DNA from: an uncultured Clostridia bacterium
GTDB lineage: Bacteria > Bacillota > Clostridia > Christensenellales > Aristaeellaceae
Length of the DNA: 6,107 nt
Direction: 5' to 3'
Assembly: GCA_946615495.1 (NCBI GenBank)
Contig: CAMOHY010000143.1
Location: 1 to 6,107 of the forward strand
Shown here piece after piece: positions 1-5,491 of this stretch. The number at the start of each line of letters is the position of its first letter. Position 1 is the stretch's first letter. The position numbers and the translations under genes were made by a program. The notes under the pieces are model-generated. The model was not told the DNA's origin. It ran no database searches and saw nothing but the letters and a program-made list of their open reading frames with translations.

Positions 1-368
1 TTGACTCCATCACCGCCGCCGCCTCCGCCAACGACGCGTTTGTGATCGGCGTGGATACCGACCAGTCCTACCTGTCTGACACCGTCGTGATCTCCGCCCT
101 CAAGGGCGTGCAGGAAGGCGCCTATCAGACCCTGGCCAAGGTTTTTGACGGCACTTGGGAATCCGGCGAGATCACCCTGGGCGCTGCTGAAAACGCTGTT
201 GGTCTGCCCATGGAAACCTCCAAGCTGGAAGGCTTCACCGTGGAAGATTACGAAGCCATGCTGGCGGACATCGTTTCCGGCGCGCTGGCCATCGATAATG
301 AAGCCGCGCAAGGTGACCCCAATGCCAAAGGCCCCTGGACCAACGTGAACGTGGACTACATCCAGTAA
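1..368 (+). CDS. BMP-family ABC transporter substrate-binding lipoprotein, C-terminal part (5' end outside the window)
   Basis: This is the last 121 codons of a substrate-binding protein. The reading frame is open from base 3 to the TAA at 366-368, and the start, signal peptide and lipobox lie upstream of the window. In Gram-positive bacteria these proteins are membrane-anchored lipoproteins that capture the ligand outside the cell and pass it to the permeases. Visible family features are the VIGVDTDQ strand-and-loop near the start, which contributes to the ligand cleft in BMP/PnrA/NupN proteins, then the VISALKGVQEGAY helix, the FDGTWESGE turn, and a GLPMETSKLEGFT stretch ahead of the last helix. 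The ATPase and two permeases follow in the order of B. subtilis nupNOPQ. Known relatives bind purine nucleosides (PnrA, NupN), but too little of the cleft is visible to name a ligand. The family call is firm and the substrate is open. Confidence 0.9.
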   Translation, partial: DSITAAASANDAFVIGVDTDQSYLSDTVVISALKGVQEGAYQTLAKVFDGTWESGEITLGAAENAVGLPMETSKLEGFTVEDYEAMLADIVSGALAIDNEAAQGDPNAKGPWTNVNVDYIQ

Positions 369-380
369 TACGCATATTAC
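365..380. repeat. Short inverted repeat at the stop codon of the binding-protein gene
   Basis: Perfect 6-base arms, GTAATA (365-370) and TATTAC (375-380), flank a 4-base centre and include the TAA stop codon. It could form a small stem at the end of the coding region or be a coincidence of AT-rich sequence. No function is assigned. Confidence 0.35.
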
Positions 381-384
381 CTTG

Positions 385-413
385 CAGGGAGGGCACTGCG
401 CCCTTCCTGTTTT
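385..413 (+). terminator. Terminator-like hairpin (attenuator) between binding-protein and ATPase genes
   Basis: The arms 385-394 (CAGGGAGGGC) and 400-409 (GCCCTTCCTG) pair over 10 bases with one G-U wobble around a 5-base loop (395-399). TTTT follows at 410-413. The stem is strong and the U tract short, which suits a leaky terminator or a 3'-end stabiliser. Such a hairpin behind the binding-protein gene of an ABC operon would let the binding protein be made in excess over the membrane components. No convincing separate promoter is visible between this hairpin and the ATPase gene, so the downstream genes probably depend on readthrough. The structure is read from sequence; the role is inferred. 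Confidence 0.65.
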
Positions 414-416
414 GCT

Positions 417-442
417 GTAGGGGCGGAGAAATCCGCCCCTGC
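417..442. repeat. GC-rich palindrome with GAAA loop, possible dispersed REP-like element
   Basis: The arms 417-427 and 432-442 pair over 11 bases with a single G-U wobble (GTAGGGGCGGA against TCCGCCCCTGC) around the loop GAAA. No U tract follows, so it does not look like a terminator. Palindromes beginning GTAGGGGCG recur as small dispersed intergenic repeats in various bacterial genomes, as far as I recall. This window holds only one copy, so the repeat status cannot be shown here. It could also act as an mRNA stabiliser or processing boundary upstream of the ATPase gene. Confidence 0.5.
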
Positions 443-466
443 GGCGAAACAGAAGATACAATGAAA

Positions 467-473
467 AAGGGGG
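467..473 (+). promoter_or_regulatory. Ribosome binding site supporting the TTG start of the ATPase gene
   Basis: AAGGGGG lies 7 bases before the TTG at 481. No ATG or GTG in the ATPase frame has a better site upstream. The nearby ATG at 461 is in another frame and closes after 14 codons. The next in-frame starts, GTG 502 and ATG 511, fall inside the conserved first strand of the ATPase domain. Confidence 0.5.
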
Positions 474-480
474 CGGGCGC

Positions 481-2034
481 TTGGATCACGAGAATGATTT
501 TGTGATCGAAATGCTGCATATCACCAAGGAGTTTCCCGGCATCAAGGCCAACGACGATATTACCCTGCAGCTGCGCCGGGGCGAAATTCACGCGCTGCTG
601 GGCGAAAACGGCGCGGGCAAATCCACGCTGATGAGCGTGCTGTTTGGCCTGTACCAACCGGAACAGGGTGAGATCCGCAAGGATGGCAAACCGGTCAAAA
701 TCAATAATCCCAACGACGCCACGGCGCTGCACATCGGCATGGTGCACCAGCATTTCAAGCTGATTGAGGTGTTCACCGTGCTGGACAACATCATCCTGGG
801 GGCGGAGGACACCAAGCTGGGCTTTGTGCAGCGCAAGGAAGCCCGGAAAAAGGTGGAGGAATTGTCCAAGCGCTACGGCCTGGCGGTGGACCTGGACGCC
901 AAGGTGGAAAATATCACCGTGGGCATGCAGCAGCGCGTGGAAATTCTGAAAATGCTGTATCGGGACAACGAAATCCTGATTTTTGACGAGCCCACGGCCG
1001 TGCTCACGCCTCAGGAAATCGTGGAATTGATGCAGATCATGAAGGGGCTGGCCAGGGAAGGCAAATCCATCCTGTTCATTTCCCATAAGCTGAACGAGAT
1101 CATGGAGGTTTCGGACCGGGTCAGCGTGCTGCGCAAGGGCCGCTATATCGGCACGGTGAACACCAAGGACACCACCGCGGTGGAACTGAGCCGCATGATG
1201 GTGGGCCACGACGTGCAGCTGGTGGTGGACAAAGCGCCCGCCCAGCCTGGCGAAACCGTGCTGAAAGTGACCGACCTGCACGTGGCCTCCCGCCTGTATA
1301 AGCACGACGCCGTCAAGGGCGTCAGCTTCGAGGTGCGCAAGGGCGAAATCGTGTGCATCGCTGGCATCGACGGAAACGGCCAGAGCGAATTGGTGTTCGG
1401 CCTTTCCGGCCTGGAAAAGTGCACCGGCGGCAAGATTGAACTGGGCGGGGTGGATATTACCCACGCGCCCATTCGCAAGCGCAGCGAGGCCGGCGTCAGC
1501 CATATTCCGGAGGACCGGCATAAGCACGGCCTGGTGCTGGATTTTACCCTGGAGCAGAACATGGTGCTGCAGGCCTTTGAGGAGCCGCGCTTTGCGCATA
1601 TGGGCTTTATCAGATTCGGCGAGGTGCGCAAATACGCCGAACGCCTGATTGAGGAATACGATGTGCGCTCCGGCCAGGGCCCCATCACCATGGCCCGTTC
1701 CATGTCCGGCGGCAACCAGCAAAAGGCCATCATCGCCCGCGAAATCGACCGGGACCTGCCCCTGCTGCTGGCGGTGCAGCCCACCCGCGGCTTGGACGTG
1801 GGCGCCATCGAAAACATTCATAAGCAGATCGTGGCCCAGCGGGACGAGGGCAAGGCGGTGCTGCTGGTGAGCTTGGAGCTGGATGAAGTAATGAACCTGT
1901 CCGACCGCATTTTGGTCATGTATGAGGGCGAAATCGTGGGCGAATTGGATCCCAAGGAGACCACGGTGGAGGAACTGGGCCTGTACATGGCGGGCGCTAA
2001 GCGGCAGGACCGGAAAAAGGAGGCGCGGGCATGA
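481..2034 (+). CDS. BMP-type (nucleoside-class) ABC transporter, double-domain ATP-binding protein
   Basis: This 517-residue cytoplasmic protein carries two fused ABC ATPase domains and powers the two permeases encoded next. Domain 1 is complete: Walker A GENGAGKST at about residues 41-49, Q-loop Q90, signature TVGMQQR at about 146-152, Walker B ILIFDEP at 165-171 with catalytic E170, and switch H202. Domain 2 starts near residue 265. Its Walker A-like GIDGNGQS (295-302) has Q in place of Lys, its signature is MSGGNQQK (408-415), and its Walker B-like AVQPTRGLD (431-439) has Q433 in place of the catalytic Glu. The switch His is also missing (VSLELDEV). This one-sided degeneracy is normal for the RbsA/NupO class. 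The closest named relative I recognise is B. subtilis NupO (YufO), the guanosine importer ATPase. The gene ends in an ATGA overlap with permease 1. The class is near certain; the substrate is not. Confidence 0.96.
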   Translation: MDHENDFVIEMLHITKEFPGIKANDDITLQLRRGEIHALLGENGAGKSTLMSVLFGLYQPEQGEIRKDGKPVKINNPNDATALHIGMVHQHFKLIEVFTVLDNIILGAEDTKLGFVQRKEARKKVEELSKRYGLAVDLDAKVENITVGMQQRVEILKMLYRDNEILIFDEPTAVLTPQEIVELMQIMKGLAREGKSILFISHKLNEIMEVSDRVSVLRKGRYIGTVNTKDTTAVELSRMMVGHDVQLVVDKAPAQPGETVLKVTDLHVASRLYKHDAVKGVSFEVRKGEIVCIAGIDGNGQSELVFGLSGLEKCTGGKIELGGVDITHAPIRKRSEAGVSHIPEDRHKHGLVLDFTLEQNMVLQAFEEPRFAHMGFIRFGEVRKYAERLIEEYDVRSGQGPITMARSMSGGNQQKAIIAREIDRDLPLLLAVQPTRGLDVGAIENIHKQIVAQRDEGKAVLLVSLELDEVMNLSDRILVMYEGEIVGELDPKETTVEELGLYMAGAKRQDRKKEARA

Positions 2035-3287
2035 AAAAAACATCGTTTTTTGACAAAGCGGGAACCCGCTCTGTGCTGGCCTCCCTGGTGGCCATCCTCA
2101 TCGGCATGCTGGCCGGCGGCGTAGTGATCCTGGCCGTAGGCCTGACCAATCCCGCCCTGGGCCTGAGCGGCGCCTGGGAAGGCATCCGGCTGGTGGTGGG
2201 CGGCCTGTTCGCTACCGGCAGAACCGCTTCCGGCCAATTGACCTTCGGGTTTAACCCCGCCTCCTTCGGCAATATGCTCTTCCGCGCCGTGCCCCTGATT
2301 ATGACGGGCCTTTCCGTGGCGCTGGGCAATAAGGCGGGCCTGTTCAATATCGGCGCGCCGGGGCAGTATCTGGCGGGCACGGCGGCCAGCCTGTATGTGG
2401 CTCTTTCCGTTCCCACCAATGTGGTGCCCTCCTGGCTGGTATGGTTCGTCGCTTTGCTGGCGGGCATGCTGGCGGGCGCCCTGTGGGGCTCCATTCCCGG
2501 ACTGCTCAAGGCGTACCTGAACATCAACGAGGTGCTGGCCTGCATCATGACCAACTGGATTTCGGCCAATCTGGTCACCTGGATTTTCGATATCAGCAAT
2601 CTGAAAAACATGCTGGAGGGCACCAAATCCGGTTACATTTATAAGACGTCCACCATCATGAACGACGTCATCATCGACGGCGTAAGGCAGACCGTTGGCG
2701 CGGCCGTGCCCGAAGGGGCGCAGGTGGTGGCCACCCGGGGCGGCGTGGCCACGGGCAAAATGGGCCTGGACCAGCTCTTTTCCGGCAGTCAGGTGAACGC
2801 GGGCATTCTGGTGGCGATCCTGATTGCGGTTGTGATCTACATTTTGCTGGCTAAGACGACCCTGGGCTATCAGCTCAAGGCCTGCGGCGCCAACCGCTAT
2901 GCCGCCCGGTACGCCGGTATTCAGGACCGGCGGAACATCGTGCTCACCATGGCCCTGGCCGGCGCGCTGGCCGCGGCGGGCGGCGCGCTGTACTACCTGT
3001 CCGGCAACACGGAATTTTTCTGGAACACCTATCAATCCCTGCCGGGGGAAGGCTTCAACGGCATCCCGGTGGCGCTGCTTGCCATCAATAATCCGCTGGG
3101 CGTGGTTTTCTCCGCGGTGTTTATGTCCATGCTGCAGATCTGCGGCCAGAAGCTGACGGAGCTGACGGCGTACAACGAATATATCACCAATGTGATCATC
3201 GCCGTGATCGTGTATCTGTCCGCGTTCATGCTGGTGATAAAGACCTGGATTGGCAAACTGCGCAGCAGAAAGGCGGTGGACAAGTAA
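2031..3287 (+). CDS. BMP-type ABC transporter permease, first subunit (NupP-like, BPD_transp_2 family)
   Basis: This 418-residue integral membrane protein forms half of the import channel. The start ATG overlaps the ATPase stop by four bases (ATGA), with AAGGAGG at 2017-2023 seven bases upstream, so the start is secure and translation is probably coupled. The N terminus is short and positively charged, and the first hydrophobic segment is at about residues 16-39. Further hydrophobic stretches lie near 78-98, 107-125, 130-160, 168-188, 257-280, 303-325, 345-375 and 383-407. Family marks are KAGLFNIGAPGQ (about 101-112), the NINEVLACIMTNWIS segment, the KACGANRYAARYAGI cytoplasmic stretch, and GFNGIPVALLA. 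It is longer than my recollection of B. subtilis NupP (about 350 residues), mainly because of an extended hydrophilic N-terminal loop and a roughly 60-residue loop at about 197-255. The stop overlaps the next start by one base. Confidence 0.93.
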   Translation: MKKTSFFDKAGTRSVLASLVAILIGMLAGGVVILAVGLTNPALGLSGAWEGIRLVVGGLFATGRTASGQLTFGFNPASFGNMLFRAVPLIMTGLSVALGNKAGLFNIGAPGQYLAGTAASLYVALSVPTNVVPSWLVWFVALLAGMLAGALWGSIPGLLKAYLNINEVLACIMTNWISANLVTWIFDISNLKNMLEGTKSGYIYKTSTIMNDVIIDGVRQTVGAAVPEGAQVVATRGGVATGKMGLDQLFSGSQVNAGILVAILIAVVIYILLAKTTLGYQLKACGANRYAARYAGIQDRRNIVLTMALAGALAAAGGALYYLSGNTEFFWNTYQSLPGEGFNGIPVALLAINNPLGVVFSAVFMSMLQICGQKLTELTAYNEYITNVIIAVIVYLSAFMLVIKTWIGKLRSRKAVDK

Positions 3288-4318
3288 TGCCGTTTTTGAT
3301 TCGTCAAACCCTGGTTTACGCGGTGCCGCTGATGCTGGTGGCCCTGGCGGGCGTTTACGCGGAACGCAGCGGCATCATCAACCTGGCCCTGGAAGGCATT
3401 ATGATTTTCGGCGCGTTTATGGGCGTTTTGTTCGTGCGTTTCGTGCAGCAGTGGGGCTGGTTTGAACCCGCGTATGTGGATAAGAACTACCTTTCCCTGC
3501 AATTCTTCTGCTTCCTGGCTATGCTGTTCGCGGCGGCCATGGGCGCGCTGTTCAGCCTGCTGCTTGCCTTTGCCGCCATTAACCTGAAGGCGGACCAGAC
3601 CATCGGCGGCACGGCGCTGAACCTGCTGGCCCCCGCGCTGGTGCTGTTCTTCATCCGCCTGATTGCCAATCAGAACACATTGAATATGGATCATGGCGAC
3701 GCGGCCAGCTGGTTCATGCTGAAAAAATCCATGTTCGGCTACGGGCGCAAGCAGGAAATGGGCTTCCTGGGATCCACCTTCGTGGATAAAGTGTATGTGG
3801 CCACTTACATCTGCATTCTGGTATTCATCATTATGGCCATCATCCTCTACAAAACCCGTTTCGGCATGCGGCTGCGCTCCTGCGGCGAAAATCCCCAGGC
3901 GTCCGCGTCCCTGGGCATCAACGTGGTTGGAATGCGCTACGCGGGCACCGTCATTTCCGGCGCCCTGGCCGGCATGGGCGGCTTTGTGTATGTGCTCACC
4001 ACGGCCAACTGCTCCGCCAACGGCGACGTGGCAGGCTTCGGCTTCCTGGCGCTGGCCGTTATGATCTTCGGCAACTGGAAGCCCGGCAATATCTGCGGGG
4101 CCGCGCTGCTCTTCGGCCTGTTCAAGTGCATCGCCGCCTCCTATTCCACGCTGGATATCAACGGCGACGGCGTGTACATGCTCAAAAACCTGAATATCAA
4201 CACCAATATTTACCGCATGCTGCCCTATGTGATTACCCTGGTGGTGCTGGCGTTCACCTCCAAGAGCTCCAGGGCCCCCAAGGCCGAGGGCATTCCCTAC
4301 GATCCGGGCAAGCGCTGA
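3287..4318 (+). CDS. BMP-type ABC transporter permease, second subunit (NupQ-like, BPD_transp_2 family)
   Basis: This 343-residue membrane protein is the partner of the preceding permease. The ATG shares its first base with the TAA of permease 1 (TAATG), a reinitiation-type junction; GGTGG at 3275-3279 is a possible weak ribosome binding site. Family marks are the N-terminal segment followed by ERSGIINLALEGIM (from residue 26), KADQTIGGTALNLLAP (from 101), the cytoplasmic RSCGENPQASASLGIN (from about 197), and the hydrophobic glycine-rich segment SGALAGMGGFVYVL. Two hydrophilic stretches interrupt the membrane core, at about residues 48-66 and 127-165. They make the protein somewhat longer than my recollection of NupQ (about 320 residues). 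The last hydrophobic segment lies near 305-323, followed by a short charged tail. It is the last gene of the operon, with a strong terminator 17 bases after the stop. Confidence 0.93.
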   Translation: MPFLIRQTLVYAVPLMLVALAGVYAERSGIINLALEGIMIFGAFMGVLFVRFVQQWGWFEPAYVDKNYLSLQFFCFLAMLFAAAMGALFSLLLAFAAINLKADQTIGGTALNLLAPALVLFFIRLIANQNTLNMDHGDAASWFMLKKSMFGYGRKQEMGFLGSTFVDKVYVATYICILVFIIMAIILYKTRFGMRLRSCGENPQASASLGINVVGMRYAGTVISGALAGMGGFVYVLTTANCSANGDVAGFGFLALAVMIFGNWKPGNICGAALLFGLFKCIAASYSTLDINGDGVYMLKNLNINTNIYRMLPYVITLVVLAFTSKSSRAPKAEGIPYDPGKR

Positions 4319-4334
4319 AACGCCCGCACAGCAG

Positions 4335-4371
4335 AAAAGCGGGGCTGGACGAAAGCCTGGCCCCGCTTTTT
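4335..4371 (+). terminator. Intrinsic terminator of the BMP transporter operon
   Basis: G4339 to C4345 pair with G4360 to C4366 as a 7-base all-G/C stem. It extends inward by two G-U wobbles and one G-C pair (4346-4348 with 4357-4359), leaving an 8-base loop. AAAA (4335-4338) and TTTTT (4367-4371) flank the stem. This is a textbook rho-independent terminator just behind the last permease gene, and its A-rich left side could let it work in both directions. Confidence 0.9.
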
Positions 4372-4414
4372 CATAAACGGATTCAAAAGATTGGAATACG
4401 CAAGATTATCATTT

Positions 4415-4452
4415 GGAAAACACGCTGAGGGCCGCATAGGCCCTCGTTTTCC
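4415..4452 (+). promoter_or_regulatory. Leader hairpin A upstream of the kinase gene
   Basis: Two perfectly paired 7-base stems stack on one another. The outer stem is GGAAAAC (4415-4421) with GTTTTCC (4446-4452), and the inner stem is GAGGGCC (4427-4433) with GGCCCTC (4439-4445) around the loop GCATA. Five unpaired bases (4422-4426) bulge on the left side only. The inner stem is followed by GTTTT, so it may be a second, weaker terminator. Its right arm also overlaps the left arm of the hairpin that covers the kinase ribosome binding site, so both cannot form together. No strong promoter is visible between the operon terminator and this element. Confidence 0.55.
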
Positions 4453-4473
4453 TCCCTGTTTTAGAAACGAGGT
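4442..4473 (+). promoter_or_regulatory. Hairpin B sequestering the kinase ribosome binding site
   Basis: CCTCGTTT (4442-4449) is perfectly complementary to AAACGAGG (4465-4472), giving an 8-base stem with a loop of about 15 bases. The right arm contains GAGGT (4469-4473, of which 4469-4472 is paired). This is the best Shine-Dalgarno match for the ATG at 4483, with 9 bases of spacing. If the stem forms, the ribosome site is covered. Forming hairpin A instead removes the left arm and frees the site. Confidence 0.5.
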
Positions 4474-4482
4474 TGAACGGCC

Positions 4483-5400
4483 ATGTATTATTGTGGATGG
4501 GATGGCGGCGGTACAAAAACGGAAGTGTGCATTCTGGGCCCGGATGGGCAGGAACAGGCCTGCGCCTCCTTTGGCCCTCTGAATGTGAATGGGGCCGCGC
4601 TGGAGACCGTGGCCCAAACAGCCCGCGACTGCGTGGCTTTCATGGCTTCCCAGCCGGGCGGCTGCGGTTCCTGCGCCGCGCTGGTCATCGGCATGGCCGG
4701 GGTGAGCAATCAGAACGCGGCGGCGCTGCTGGAAAAGGCGGTGCGCGCGGCTGGATATAGGGGCAAGCTGCGTATTGTGGGCGACCAGGAGATCGCGCTA
4801 TCCGGCGCGGTACAGGGCCCCGGCGCGGTGCTCATTGCGGGCACCGGCGCTATTTGCTTTGGTAAGGACCAGCAGGGAAATCCCTTCCGGGTAGGGGGAT
4901 ATGGCTATTTGATCGATGACGGCGGCAGCGGCTACGCGATCGGCCGGGATATTTTGGCCGCCGCTGCCCGCGCCGTGGATGGCCGCGGCCCGGAAACCGC
5001 CCTGCGGGACATGGTTTTTTCCCAATTGAACGTTTCCGATATCGGCGGGGTCATCACCTGGCTGTACCGGCCGGAAACAGGGAAAAAGGAAGTGGCTTCT
5101 CTGGCTCCGCTGCTGCTGCGCGCCTTGGAAACGGGGGACGCCGCGGCGCAAGCCATCGCCGTCAAGGCGGCCAAGGACCTGGCGGAGCTGGCCATCACCG
5201 CTTGGCGCAAAACGGGCATGACCGGCGGCGAGCTGGCCTTGACCGGCAGCGTAATGAATCATTACCCCCTCATCCGCGCCCAGACAGAGGCCTTGATCCG
5301 CGCCGCCCTGCCGGATGCCGTCCTCCTTTCGCCCCGCCACCGCCCCGCCCGCGGCGCGGCCTTGCTGGCAATTGCGGAGATCGAGAAAAACAAAGCCTGA
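4483..5400 (+). CDS. BadF/BadG-family amino-sugar kinase, probable N-acetylglucosamine / N-acetylmuramate kinase
   Basis: This 305-residue cytoplasmic enzyme has the ASKHA (actin/hexokinase) fold of the BadF/BadG/BcrA/BcrD ATPase family, which includes N-acetylglucosamine kinase. The N terminus has the phosphate-1 loop DGGGTKT (residues 7-13). VGDQEIAL supplies the probable catalytic-base Asp (D101). A second phosphate loop, IAGTGAICFG, has G120-T121-G122. The sugar-binding region has the family block GYGYLIDDGGSGYAIGRD (S149 in the GGSG turn). LTGSVMNHYP and the terminal RPARGAALLA match the closing adenosine-site motifs. The length is normal for bacterial members. Because an L-Ala-D/L-Glu epimerase follows, the likely job is phosphorylating GlcNAc and/or MurNAc from peptidoglycan turnover, as Clostridium acetobutylicum MurK does. 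The choice between the two sugars cannot be read here. The low-oxidation-state BadF activators are much less likely, since no Fe-S cysteine pattern is seen. Confidence 0.85.
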   Translation: MYYCGWDGGGTKTEVCILGPDGQEQACASFGPLNVNGAALETVAQTARDCVAFMASQPGGCGSCAALVIGMAGVSNQNAAALLEKAVRAAGYRGKLRIVGDQEIALSGAVQGPGAVLIAGTGAICFGKDQQGNPFRVGGYGYLIDDGGSGYAIGRDILAAAARAVDGRGPETALRDMVFSQLNVSDIGGVITWLYRPETGKKEVASLAPLLLRALETGDAAAQAIAVKAAKDLAELAITAWRKTGMTGGELALTGSVMNHYPLIRAQTEALIRAALPDAVLLSPRHRPARGAALLAIAEIEKNKA

Positions 5401-5421
5401 TGGCTGGCGCTCTCCTGCGAT

Positions 5422-5433
5422 AGTCATTTGACT
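5422..5433. promoter_or_regulatory. Operator-like inverted repeat overlapping the -35 box
   Basis: AGTCATTTGACT has perfect 5-base arms (AGTCA and TGACT) around TT, and its right arm is almost the whole -35 hexamer. A repressor bound here would block the epimerase promoter. The arms are short, so chance is possible. No regulator gene is visible in the window. Confidence 0.35.
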
Positions 5434-5456
5434 TATACGAATTAATGAATTATAAT
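5428..5456 (+). promoter_or_regulatory. Near-consensus sigma-A promoter for the epimerase gene
   Basis: TTGACT (5428-5433) and TATAAT (5451-5456) are separated by exactly 17 bases, and the spacer is strongly AT-rich in otherwise GC-rich DNA. The -10 box is perfect and the -35 box has one mismatch. The predicted start of transcription is near 5463, giving a leader of about 29 bases. It lies in the 91-base gap after the kinase stop, which has no terminator, so the epimerase may also be read from the kinase transcript. Confidence 0.88.
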
Positions 5457-5477
5457 ACGGTGAAAATCAAACCTGCT

Positions 5478-5483
5478 GGAGGG
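5478..5483 (+). promoter_or_regulatory. Ribosome binding site of the epimerase gene
   Basis: GGAGGG is 8 bases before the ATG at 5492. It decides between two close ATGs: the one at 5487 gives only Met-Ile-stop and is out of frame, so 5492 is the true start. Confidence 0.8.
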
Positions 5484-5491
5484 CCGATGAT

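Noticed and set aside
461..505. ATG-initiated short frame just before the ATPase gene
   Set aside because: It is only 14 codons (starting MKKGAGAW), out of frame with the ATPase. It has no good ribosome site of its own, since its start precedes the G-rich tract.
1363..1800. Missing Walker A lysine and catalytic glutamate in the second ATPase domain as a sign of decay
   Set aside because: These changes are typical of the RbsA/NupO class, where one of the two sites is degenerate. The protein is full length with an intact first site.
235..2043. A 602-codon open frame on the minus strand, opposite the ATPase gene
   Set aside because: It lies antisense to a gene with unmistakable ABC motifs. Its translation is His-, Gln- and Ala-rich low-complexity sequence with no recognisable motif, as expected when G/C-biased third positions remove stops on the opposite strand.
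1818..3035. A 405-codon open frame on the minus strand, opposite permease 1
   Set aside because: It has the same antisense shadow character, no family resemblance and Gln/His/Ala-rich composition. Permease 1 on the + strand has clear family motifs and coupled start and stop codons.
4481..5400. Benzoyl-CoA reductase or 2-hydroxyacyl-CoA dehydratase activator (the other branch of the BadF family)
   Set aside because: Those activators carry conserved cysteines for a bridging Fe-S cluster and lie next to the dehydratase subunits. Here the cysteines are scattered without that pattern, and the sugar-kinase GGSGYAIGRD block is present.
4798..5427. A 209-codon minus-strand open frame opposite the kinase gene
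   Set aside because: The + strand frame carries all the kinase motifs. The minus frame has none and no credible ribosome binding site.
5401..5427. Terminator after the kinase gene
   Set aside because: No GC-rich stem with a T tract is present in this short stretch, so transcription of the kinase probably continues into the epimerase gene.
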